Shown here: positions 5,924 through 11,693 of the stretch, piece after piece
How the letters are laid out: each line of letters begins with the position of its first letter
Numbering within the stretch: position 1 is the stretch's first letter
Position numbers and translations under genes: made by a program
The notes under the pieces: generated by a model
What the model was told of the DNA's origin: nothing
Seen by the model: the letters and a program-made list of their open reading frames with translations, nothing else
Databases searched by the model: none
DNA from: an uncultured Acetatifactor sp.
GTDB lineage: Bacteria; Bacillota; Clostridia; Lachnospirales; Lachnospiraceae
NCBI GenBank assembly: GCA_947581865.1
Contig: CANPWA010000027.1
Location: forward strand, 1-36,448
Reading direction: 5' to 3'
DNA: 36,448 bases

Positions 5924-6598
5924 TCATGCCTCCTGAATCCTTCTTGTCGGGTCGAACTTCTTTCCATCGTAGAAGCCCCTCGTATATGCGCTACCATTTA
6001 TCGTGTCCTCGGTTCTCGCCTGGAACGGCTGATGTCCCAGCCTGCCGGACGCTTCTTTCACTTCCTGCGGCATTATCATCACCAGACCCCAGCCATCTTC
6101 ATTGTCCTTCTGCTGTTGTTTATACATGTCATCCACGCCTACCGCGAATCCGTAGCCGTAGCTATCGCAGATGTTCCTCACGTAGTAGCTATAACTCCCG
6201 TACTCTTTCCGGGTTTCCTTGTTATGGGCTCTCACACAGTCCACCGCGTACCGGATGACCGCTTCGCAAATTTCAGCGTCATCTTCAAGTCCGATGATCC
6301 CGATGTACTGCATCTGCTTCCCGTACTTGTGATTCCGGTATGAGCTGCAGCAATAGTTCTCCGCTATCGCCGCGCTCAAAGGGATAATCCACGGGTCAAG
6401 CCTCTTACTGCAGGTCAGGCCGTCTATGATGAAGTCCTTGACCTTCTGCTTTTCAACGTCCTTGATCTCGGCCTCCGAAAGTTTGTGTTCCGCCATCAGT
6501 TCCCGTGCTTTCAGCAGGGCGGCTCTTGCCTCGTGTTCGTTCGGGCTCTGTGCCAGTGCCAATAGCTTCTTGATTTTCTCCTTGTAGTTCTTCTCCAT
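5924..6598 (-). CDS. DUF2786 domain protein, 224 aa
   Basis: The N-terminus (EKIKKLLALAQSPNEHEARA, then LLKARELMAEHKLSEAEI) matches the DUF2786 helical domain found in phage and mobile-element proteins. The C-terminal 150 residues (KRLDPWIIPLSAAIAENYCC, then IIGLEDDAEICEAVIRYAVD) fit the domain usually fused to it (DUF7168). ATG 6598 is preceded by TAAGGAGGGCGAC; the longer frame to 6676 is rejected because it overruns the small gene upstream. Function is unknown; some context in other genomes links DUF2786 to phage accessory and metallopeptidase-like proteins. Member of the accessory operon. Confidence 0.85.
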   Translation of the reverse strand: MEKNYKEKIKKLLALAQSPNEHEARAALLKARELMAEHKLSEAEIKDVEKQKVKDFIIDGLTCSKRLDPWIIPLSAAIAENYCCSSYRNHKYGKQMQYIGIIGLEDDAEICEAVIRYAVDCVRAHNKETRKEYGSYSYYVRNICDSYGYGFAVGVDDMYKQQQKDNEDGWGLVMIMPQEVKEASGRLGHQPFQARTEDTINGSAYTRGFYDGKKFDPTRRIQEA

Positions 6599-6608
6599 GT
6601 CGCCCTCC

Positions 6609-6737
6609 TTAGTGTGCGTGATACTGGAATCTCCAGTACAATTCGTTTGCCACCTCCTCGGCGGTCTCAAAGTCATTCCTTGAAACCGCCGCCTCGTACT
6701 CGGCTATCAATGCTTCCTTCTGCTCCTCTTGGCTCAT
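6609..6737 (-). CDS. Very small hypothetical protein, 42 aa
   Basis: ATG 6735-6737 overlaps the stop of the preceding gene (ATGA) and follows GGGAGGTGGCGGT. The frame runs 42 codons: MSQEEQKEALIAEYEAAVSR, then a stretch containing NDFETAEEVANELYWRF. It is acidic and probably one or two helices. It is followed at once by the ribosome site of the DUF2786 gene. It fills the only gap between these genes, which supports its being real. Not recognised. Confidence 0.65.
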   Translation of the reverse strand: MSQEEQKEALIAEYEAAVSRNDFETAEEVANELYWRFQYHAH

Positions 6738-7564
6738 ACCGCCACCTCCCTGAATGCCTTCATGAACTCCTTCCACGTTCTCCTGTCCACTGTCTCCCCG
6801 GAGGCCACCGTGGCGTGATACCCGTCGTCGTCCTTCGTCAGTCTCACAACGGCCATCTGCTTTTTCTTCGGGAGATACCCCAACAAAAAGGCGTCAACCA
6901 CATCTTCCTCCGGCTGTACGGTGGTCTGCTCCGTAAGCTCCTGCTCGTCCAGCTCTCTAAGTCCTTCGAGGAATCTGTCAAAATCCTCATTGACCCTGTG
7001 AATCCACTGCCGGGCGGCCTTCATGCAGTCCTTTTTCGTGTGTTCGTAGGCGGCGGTCACAAATCTGTCGATCACATGGATTCTCGCTGCCCATACCAGA
7101 TTTCCGTTCACCTCCTCCTGCTCAAAGATCATGTCCTTAAATTTCAGCCCGGTGTTCTCGTCGGCTTTCAGGGCTTCCCTCATGGCTGCTGCCGATTCCT
7201 TCTGTTCGTCGTGCCATGTGCGGAAGGTCTGCAGGGCTTCTTTCTTCGTCATCGGGCCAAAGTTCTTAACGTACTCATTGAACGTCCTCTCGTCCCAACA
7301 CTCCACGGCCACATCGCCGCCCTTGCTGTAATTCTTCTTTGCCAGTTCAATAAATTCCTCGTAGCTAAGCCCTTTTGCCATCTTCCTGTCCTCCTTGATT
7401 AAATCTAAATCGTACTGGTCAACCTCTTCCTCGGTCAGCTCCCGGTCGTATACAATCACGTCGTAATACTTTCCGGTCGTGTCGTCCTGTCTCTCAATGA
7501 ATCCCTGTTTGGGCTGGCACCCTAAACTGAAACCCCTCATCCTCATTCCGTATCTATATTCCAT
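6734..7564 (-). CDS. Two-domain hypothetical protein, 276 aa
   Basis: ATG 7564 follows AAAGGAGGCCTGAAA. Residues 1-58 (YRYGMRMRGFSLGCQPKQGF, YYDVIVYDRELTEEE) resemble a free-standing short phage and plasmid protein that I recognise by pattern but cannot assign a function. Residues from about 62 (MAKGLSYEEFIELAKKNYSK, then ECWDERTFNEYVKNFGPMTK) begin what looks like a second conserved protein. The arrangement suggests a natural fusion of two genes. No catalytic motif or membrane segment is seen. Third gene of the accessory operon. Confidence 0.8.
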   Translation of the reverse strand: MEYRYGMRMRGFSLGCQPKQGFIERQDDTTGKYYDVIVYDRELTEEEVDQYDLDLIKEDRKMAKGLSYEEFIELAKKNYSKGGDVAVECWDERTFNEYVKNFGPMTKKEALQTFRTWHDEQKESAAAMREALKADENTGLKFKDMIFEQEEVNGNLVWAARIHVIDRFVTAAYEHTKKDCMKAARQWIHRVNEDFDRFLEGLRELDEQELTEQTTVQPEEDVVDAFLLGYLPKKKQMAVVRLTKDDDGYHATVASGETVDRRTWKEFMKAFREVAV

Positions 7565-7566
7565 TT

Positions 7567-7827
7567 TCAGGCCTCCTTTCTAAACACTGCCCGGCTCACA
7601 GCCTCTTCCTTCGTGGCTCCAAATCCAGCACATCTTTCATATCCGGCTACCGGGATGCACATGTATGTGTCTCTTGAATACTGTTCTCTGCCTTCCCCCT
7701 CAATCCTTAGTAGGTCTCTGTCCATAAGGTCTTGAATCGTTCCCACCACTGCCAAAACCTTTGTGCGGTCGTCATTGACAACCTTTCTGATCGTGCTCTC
7801 GTCGCCTTTCTTTTTCAGGTATCTCAT
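7567..7827 (-). CDS. Hypothetical protein, 86 aa
   Basis: The ATG at 7827 follows AGAAAGGAAAAGAC. The protein has a basic N-terminus (MRYLKKKGDESTIRKVVNDD) and a C-terminal part with VAGYERCAGFGATKEEAVSR, the latter like the small domains with a regularly spaced GATKEEA helix seen in phage proteins. No function assigned. It ends 3 bases before the next gene of the accessory operon. Confidence 0.7.
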   Translation of the reverse strand: MRYLKKKGDESTIRKVVNDDRTKVLAVVGTIQDLMDRDLLRIEGEGREQYSRDTYMCIPVAGYERCAGFGATKEEAVSRAVFRKEA

Positions 7828-7874
7828 GTCTTTTCCTTTCTGCCCTCGTTACCTCCGGGGCGGGATTTTACTTT

Positions 7875-8078
7875 TTATTGCTGTATTAACTCTCCCTCTT
7901 TGATGTGTCCGAATCCATAATATTCTGCATCATCGTTCTTCAACTCGTTGATCTTCATCATGTTCACTTGAAATTCGTGGAACTTATCTACGTCCAATGT
8001 GAACTCTTCGATAAGATCATTGTTCCTGCTGTTCAATCGGTTCCACATCCTTATAAATGTTGCTCTGTTGTCTACCAT
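7875..8078 (-). CDS. Hypothetical protein, 67 aa, first gene of the accessory operon
   Basis: The ATG at 8078 is preceded by AAAGGAGAACAGAAAAG. The protein is short and helical (MVDNRATFIRMWNRLNSRNN) with an acidic middle. It is the first gene behind the promoter at 8112-8140, with a leader of about 30 bases, and would be made first after that promoter fires. A gap of 47 bases follows before the next gene. Not recognised; first-expressed small phage proteins often act on host targets, but that is only a general expectation. Confidence 0.65.
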   Translation of the reverse strand: MVDNRATFIRMWNRLNSRNNDLIEEFTLDVDKFHEFQVNMMKINELKNDDAEYYGFGHIKEGELIQQ

Positions 8079-8111
8079 CTTTTCTGTTCTCCTTTCCTTG
8101 TTTCTATCTCT

Positions 8112-8140
8112 ACTCTACCACCTTTTTGTCTCTGTGTCCA
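8112..8140 (-). promoter_or_regulatory. Promoter of the accessory operon, cro-promoter-like
   Basis: Minus strand: TGGACA (8135-8140), 17-base spacer, TAGAGT (8112-8117) preceded by TGG (extended -10). The following bases AGTAGAGATAGAAA match the sequence at the same position in the cro-side promoter (AGTAGAGATGTAGAAA) apart from a 2-base gap. This suggests control by the same phage repressor. It drives the ten genes down to 3740. Confidence 0.6.
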
Positions 8141-8208
8141 GATACATTTTTAGCATATTTTCCACAAAATTTAAGTGTTCAGAATGATTCGAGGAAGCCA
8201 ATTTCCAC

Positions 8209-8237
8209 AAAAAATAAGGCGTCCCCGAAGGGACGCC
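8209..8237 (-). terminator. Strong terminator after the lysis module
   Basis: Minus strand: GGCGTCCC, loop TTCG, GGGACGCC, then TTATTTTTT. An 8-bp perfect GC-rich stem with a stable UUCG tetraloop and a U-rich tail, 23 bases past the lysin stop. It separates the late operon from the accessory operon. Confidence 0.92.
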
Positions 8238-8260
8238 CTACTGTTCCAGATATTCGATTG

Positions 8261-9094
8261 TTACGCCTGCAGGAGCTTCCCGGCATTGAGCAGGTCGAGC
8301 ATATAAAGATTCTGCTCCGCGCTGCCGATGTACCCTTCGATTCCGTTCTTCGCCGCGATATCACAACGGTGGCGGTAGGAGGAATCCACACCGATTTTGT
8401 TCAGGCTGTCAATCAGCGTGAACTCCGGCGTTGCGTAATACTGCGGCTCAATGACCGACTGCGCGATCTCTCCATAGTAGACGTCAAGGTCTACGTTCCC
8501 GCTGATACCCGGCACCTTCCCCGACGATGTGAACTGCCAGCCCATCATCCGGCCGGATTTAACCGCGGGACGGTATTTCTCGTTCGGGACGGTTCCGAAG
8601 TCCATAGGATTGTAGCCGTTATAGTAGCGGGCAATCCAAGTCAGATCATCAAAGGCGGACAGGTCAACCTCCCCGGCCTCATAATAGTGCTTGCCCATAT
8701 AGAGGCCGAAGGAAAATCCGAGGGTTTCCACGGTCTCCTTGAACGCCTTGACGATTCCCGTCAGCTTCGCGGTGGAGAGTGCGAACTGCACGCTGTCCTC
8801 CACGTCCATATAAAGGATGGTCTCCTTGCCCCCCTTCACGCCGTAGCCCTTCATCGCAGAGACGGCTCCGAGAGCTTCCTTCTGCGCCTCCGGCTCTGAT
8901 ACGGCGTAGGAGTATTTGTAGAAGTCGAACGGGATTCCTGCGTTCCTGCACCCGTTGATATTGGACGCGAGGTGCGTGTCCGGGTTCCCGGAGTGCCGCG
9001 TCGTCCGCATGATAGCGAACTGAACGCCCGCCGCCCCTACCTTCTGCCAGTCTATGTATCCCTGATTATCGGATACGTCGATTCCCAGCCGCAT
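8261..9094 (-). CDS. Endolysin, GH25 muramidase
   Basis: Residues 1-190 are a glycosyl hydrolase 25 lysozyme domain: RLGIDVSDNQGYIDWQKV with the family Asp at position 6, ILYMDVEDS with the acidic pair on a beta strand, GLYMGKHYY, and LTWIARYYNG. It would cleave the glycan strands of the host wall. The last 55 residues (EFTLIDSLNKIGVDSSYRHR, IAAKNGIEGY) form a C-terminal module seen in clostridial phage lysins, probably for wall binding. ATG 9094 lies directly after the holin stop (TAATATG) with AAGGGGGCG upstream; a frame to 9112 would overlap the holin. There is no signal peptide, so export depends on the holin. Last gene of the late operon. Confidence 0.93.
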   Translation of the reverse strand: MRLGIDVSDNQGYIDWQKVGAAGVQFAIMRTTRHSGNPDTHLASNINGCRNAGIPFDFYKYSYAVSEPEAQKEALGAVSAMKGYGVKGGKETILYMDVEDSVQFALSTAKLTGIVKAFKETVETLGFSFGLYMGKHYYEAGEVDLSAFDDLTWIARYYNGYNPMDFGTVPNEKYRPAVKSGRMMGWQFTSSGKVPGISGNVDLDVYYGEIAQSVIEPQYYATPEFTLIDSLNKIGVDSSYRHRCDIAAKNGIEGYIGSAEQNLYMLDLLNAGKLLQA

Positions 9095-9095
9095 A

Positions 9096-9314
9096 TTATT
9101 CGCCCCCTTCATCTTTTGGAAGGTTCGCCGCGTCGGTCAAGCCCTCGCCGATGATGTAAGCCACCACCGACGCCCCGGCCATGATCAGCGCCGTTACCTG
9201 CGTAGCCGTGCTTTCAGCTCCGCCCGTGGCGACGATCATCATAGACACGAACGACGCAACCGCCGTCCACAGCTTCCTGCTCGTGAGCTTCCTCTTCCAG
9301 TCGATGTTCTTCAT
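9096..9314 (-). CDS. Holin-like membrane protein, 72 aa
   Basis: A short protein with a basic start (MKNIDWKRKLTSRKLW), a first hydrophobic segment (about 15-32, TAVASFVSMMIVATGG), a second (about 38-57, VTALIMAGASVVAYIIGEGL) and a charged tail (KDEGGE). This is the usual layout of a small phage holin that forms membrane lesions to release the lysin. The start at 9314 follows AAAGGAGGGAATCAAA. It lies between an XhlA-like gene and the lysin, as expected of a lysis cassette. The exact holin family was not determined. Confidence 0.85.
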   Translation of the reverse strand: MKNIDWKRKLTSRKLWTAVASFVSMMIVATGGAESTATQVTALIMAGASVVAYIIGEGLTDAANLPKDEGGE

Positions 9315-9328
9315 TTTGATTCCCTCCT

Positions 9329-9634
9329 TTAGATTATTCCTGCCATAGCCGCCGTCACGATTGCGCCGACCACGGCTCCAATGATACCTGTCACAACGGC
9401 CTCCCAGCGCTTCCCCGGCTTCTCTTCGAGTTCCCGGAGCTGTGCGCTCTGCCGTTCCTGCTCTTTCAGCATGTTCTCCATGTTGACGGCCAGCCGTTCC
9501 ACGGAGATCGTGAGCTTCTGGATTTCCTTGACCGTCTGTTCCAGAGCCGCTATGCGGTGATTCTGGCGGTCGTTCTCCTTGTCCACAAGCTCCCGGAGCG
9601 CGTCATGCTCTCCGCGCGTCACAAATTCATCCAT
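9329..9634 (-). CDS. XhlA-like lysis-associated protein, 101 aa
   Basis: Residues about 8-72 are a coiled coil (RGEHDALRELVDKENDRQNH, then QTVKEIQKLTISVERLAV). After a basic hinge (KPGKRWE), a C-terminal membrane segment follows (VVTGIIGAVVGAIVTAAMAG). This coil-plus-tail-anchor layout is that of haemolysin XhlA proteins, which sit beside holins in Bacillus and Clostridium phages and prophages and assist lysis. The start is set by TAAGGAGGGGCGGC. It lies 14 bases before the holin gene. Confidence 0.82.
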   Translation of the reverse strand: MDEFVTRGEHDALRELVDKENDRQNHRIAALEQTVKEIQKLTISVERLAVNMENMLKEQERQSAQLRELEEKPGKRWEAVVTGIIGAVVGAIVTAAMAGII

Positions 9635-9645
9635 GCCGCCCCTCC

Positions 9646-9822
9646 TTATTCCAGCTCCGCGCGGATTCTGGCCGCGCTGTTGATCTTATCGACGACACCC
9701 AAGCCGTCCGCCTCTTCGACCGTGATGTGCTGCAGGAGCAGAAGAAACAGTTCGTCGATGACCTCCGACTGAATCCTGATTATCTCACCCTGCTTCGTCA
9801 CGGCCTCTGTCAGCCTACACAT
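9646..9822 (-). CDS. Small hypothetical protein after XkdX, 58 aa
   Basis: ATG 9822 has GGGGAGG 6 bases upstream and overlaps the XkdX stop by 8 bases; the longer frame to 9849 is rejected. The protein is MCRLTEAVTKQGEIIRIQSE followed by a leucine-rich helix (LFLLLLQHI) and an acidic end. It is probably helical. Small proteins of this kind often occur between tail fibre genes and holins in Bacillota phages. Not recognised. Confidence 0.7.
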   Translation of the reverse strand: MCRLTEAVTKQGEIIRIQSEVIDELFLLLLQHITVEEADGLGVVDKINSAARIRAELE

Positions 9823-9976
9823 CGTAGGCCTCCCCGGTGATCTCCTCATACTCCGCCTCCGTGATACCCTTCGCGGGCTTCGTCTTGTAGAGTTCCACCC
9901 TGCCCCTCAACGTGTCCTTCGTGACATAGCCGAGGGTATACTGCCTTTTGAGCGTACTGAACATCTTGCTGTGCAT
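9815..9976 (-). CDS. xkdX: XkdX family protein, 53 aa
   Basis: A short frame ending in the family signature ITEAEYEEITGEAYDV, after FSTLKRQYTLGYVTKDTLRG. XkdX proteins (about 45-55 residues) lie downstream of tail fibre genes in PBSX-like and many clostridial phages; their role is unknown but they are probably linked to tail or fibre assembly. ATG 9976 has GGAGG 8 bases upstream. It overlaps the next gene by 8 bases. Confidence 0.85.
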   Translation of the reverse strand: MHSKMFSTLKRQYTLGYVTKDTLRGRVELYKTKPAKGITEAEYEEITGEAYDV

Positions 9977-9977
9977 A

Positions 9978-10247
9978 TCAGATACCTCCAATCTCGTCCA
10001 ACTGCAACTGGATCGCGGTCAACGTCTGCATGACCTCCACCTGCGCAGGGCTTTCCATGATGGAGACGTACTCCGCGTACTCTTCCCGCGTAAGCTGTGC
10101 CTCCATGTACTTCCAGTGCGTCCCCTCCGTGTCCTCCACTTCCTCTATGTCCTTCCGCAGATACACGATGTCGGGGCTGGATTCCGTGTCGAGTTCATCC
10201 GGTGGCTCCGGCTGGTAGCCTTCCACGCTCCGAAAAACGATTTTCAT
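9978..10247 (-). CDS. Tail-region hypothetical protein, 89 aa
   Basis: ATG 10247 is preceded by AAGGAGGAATACAAGGA; the frame extends further to 10283 without a better signal. The protein starts MKIVFRSVEGYQPEPPDELD, is rich in acidic residues, and ends in a helix (QVEVMQTLTAIQLQLDEIGG). Proteins like this accompany XkdX behind tail fibre genes and may be fibre-assembly helpers, which is inference from position. Its first 53 bases overlap the 3' end of the reverse transcriptase gene, so the two are compactly packed or coupled. Confidence 0.7.
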   Translation of the reverse strand: MKIVFRSVEGYQPEPPDELDTESSPDIVYLRKDIEEVEDTEGTHWKYMEAQLTREEYAEYVSIMESPAQVEVMQTLTAIQLQLDEIGGI

Positions 10248-11325
10248 TCCTTGTATTCCTCCTTTTTGCGTCTTTGCTGACAATCTTTTTGAGCTGTTTC
10301 ACGTTCACGAGCGGCTTTATCCGGTCAAGGTACATCTGATAGGTGTCGGAGTGCTTTCGGCCTCCCAGGCGTGATAAAAAGCTCGCCGCCTGCTTTGCTC
10401 CGATAGCCTCCTTCGCCTCTCTTTTCTCCCCGATCAGTGCCGCCTGCCGCGTGAGGTTCAGCATGACGGATTTCCGCATGATGACCCGGTCTCGGTAGAA
10501 CTGATAGCCCAAGAAATCAAGCTCCCTGCCCTTCCCGTTTCCATCATCGAACAGAAATACCTGCCAATCGCCCTTCAAATTCAGTTTCAGTTCCGAACGG
10601 AGCCAGCTCTGGACGCGAAACAGCGCCCGGTGGAGCTTTTTCTTGTTCGGGCCGAAAAATACCATGTCGTCCATGTTGCGGATGAAGTATCTCACCCCGT
10701 CCTGCTCCTTGATCAGATGGTCAAGCGGTGTGAGAAGGAAGTTCGCAAACCACGGCGAGGTGTAAAATCCAAGCGGCAGACCCTTCGGGCTGGAATCTAT
10801 GATCTTGAACAGCAGGCGCAGGAGCTTTTCATCACGGAAAAGCCGTGTCAACCTCGCTTTCAGGATTTCCTTGTCCACTGATTCATAGAAATGCCGGATG
10901 TCGCACTTCCCGCAGTATTTTGTGTTCTTCTTGTCTCGAAGCCACTTTTCAACCTGATACCTTCCGAACGTGTTCCCACGCTCCGGGATTGAGCCGATGG
11001 AGTATTCGTACATCGGCCTCATAAAAATAGGCGCAAGCACCTGAATGATGGCATGGTGGATAATCTGGTCGCAGTAGTAACTCGGTTTCAGGATCACCCG
11101 CTCCTTATGTCTTGACCCTTCCGTGATGGTGCATGAATCTTTGTGCCTCGGCTCATACGTTTCCGATAAAAGCATCTGCTGAATCCGCAGGGCGTACTTA
11201 TCCGGGTTCGCCAGCACCCGCGCAACGTCCCTTCTGGTTCTCTTATGCTCTGCCGCCCTTGTGACGGCCAGCTTTATATTGTCGATATCGACTATCTTTT
11301 CATACAGATGCGAATAGGTCTTCAT
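10195..11325 (-). CDS. DGR reverse transcriptase
   Basis: A 376-residue reverse transcriptase of the diversity-generating retroelement group. Motifs seen: YSIGSIPERGNTFGRYQVEK (about 108-127), catalytic Asp142 in CGKCDIRHFYES, motif 4 GLPLGFYTSPWFANF (182-196), FIRNMDDMVFFG (214-225) with the catalytic Asp pair 219-220, then LDFLGYQFYRDRVIMRKS. It has no maturase, RNase H or integrase domain. It would copy the template RNA with errors at adenines and feed the cDNA to the variable repeat. Two deviations: motif 4 reads SP where DGR enzymes usually have SQ, and the box is NMDD instead of YMDD. It lies just downstream of template repeat and target gene. No Avd gene is seen nearby. The 3' end overlaps the next gene by 53 bases. 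Confidence 0.93.
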   Translation of the reverse strand: MKTYSHLYEKIVDIDNIKLAVTRAAEHKRTRRDVARVLANPDKYALRIQQMLLSETYEPRHKDSCTITEGSRHKERVILKPSYYCDQIIHHAIIQVLAPIFMRPMYEYSIGSIPERGNTFGRYQVEKWLRDKKNTKYCGKCDIRHFYESVDKEILKARLTRLFRDEKLLRLLFKIIDSSPKGLPLGFYTSPWFANFLLTPLDHLIKEQDGVRYFIRNMDDMVFFGPNKKKLHRALFRVQSWLRSELKLNLKGDWQVFLFDDGNGKGRELDFLGYQFYRDRVIMRKSVMLNLTRQAALIGEKREAKEAIGAKQAASFLSRLGGRKHSDTYQMYLDRIKPLVNVKQLKKIVSKDAKRRNTRNENRFSERGRLPAGATG

Positions 11326-11339
11326 TTCTTATCACCCTC

Positions 11340-11600
11340 TAGGATTTTCGTCGCCTACTAACCCCAGCCTTCGTCGGGTTAATTTCCAGTGGATAGCGGT
11401 ATTTCAACCGCCTGTGCTGTACGATAAGGATGCGCGCTTTGCTGATAAACCAAAGCTGATAAGAGAGCGACGGCGAGATGTTCCAGTTCGCATTCGACAG
11501 CGGGTTGTTCACGTTCACTGCAAGCCCACAATGGAAACCATTGTTGCAGTTGCCGCCGAAGATCAAGAAACACGAGGCCGTCCATGCGCATCAAAACCGC
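11340..11600 (-). ncRNA. Template RNA region of the DGR
   Basis: This roughly 370-base interval between the adhesin stop (11694) and the reverse transcriptase start (11325) has no convincing protein gene. It holds the template repeat (11460-11580) plus about 120 bases of flank towards the reverse transcriptase, including a GCTTTG/CAAAGC stem (near 11440-11460). DGR template RNAs extend past the repeat into such a spacer, which helps prime cDNA synthesis. The limits given are approximate. Confidence 0.6.
11460..11580 (-). repeat. DGR template repeat (TR)
   Basis: A 121-base repeat aligned without gaps to the variable repeat at 11701-11821 (constant offset 241). On the coding strand it is adenine-rich, with many AAC/AAT codons: read in the adhesin frame it gives GGNCNNGFHCGLAVNVNNPL. 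By hand count there are 20 differences; 18 are at template adenines (A to G, C or T) and 2 are not. Asparagine codons at sites of variation are the hallmark of a TR. Confidence 0.93.
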
Positions 11601-11656
11601 TGTGGCGCTTCGTATTGTTTGACGCAAAAAGTTTTAATTCAATGCCCCCTCAGGAG

Positions 11657-11675
11657 GCGGGGGTTGCACCCCCGC
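11657..11675. other. GC-rich hairpin 3' of the variable repeat
   Basis: GCGGGGGT, loop TGC, ACCCCCGC: an 8-bp perfect inverted repeat with a short loop, lying 26 bases beyond the 3' end of the variable repeat in the coding direction. DGRs of the Bordetella phage type need a hairpin or cruciform just downstream of the variable repeat for efficient homing. A T-rich tail (CTTTTT) is found only further on, so a terminator role is less likely. Confidence 0.6.
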
Positions 11676-11693
11676 ATCCCCCGCAAGAAAAGG

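Noticed and set aside
11339..11566. Minus-strand frame translating the template repeat
   Set aside because: It resembles the adhesin C-terminus only because the repeat is the DGR template; there is no proper start or ribosome site.
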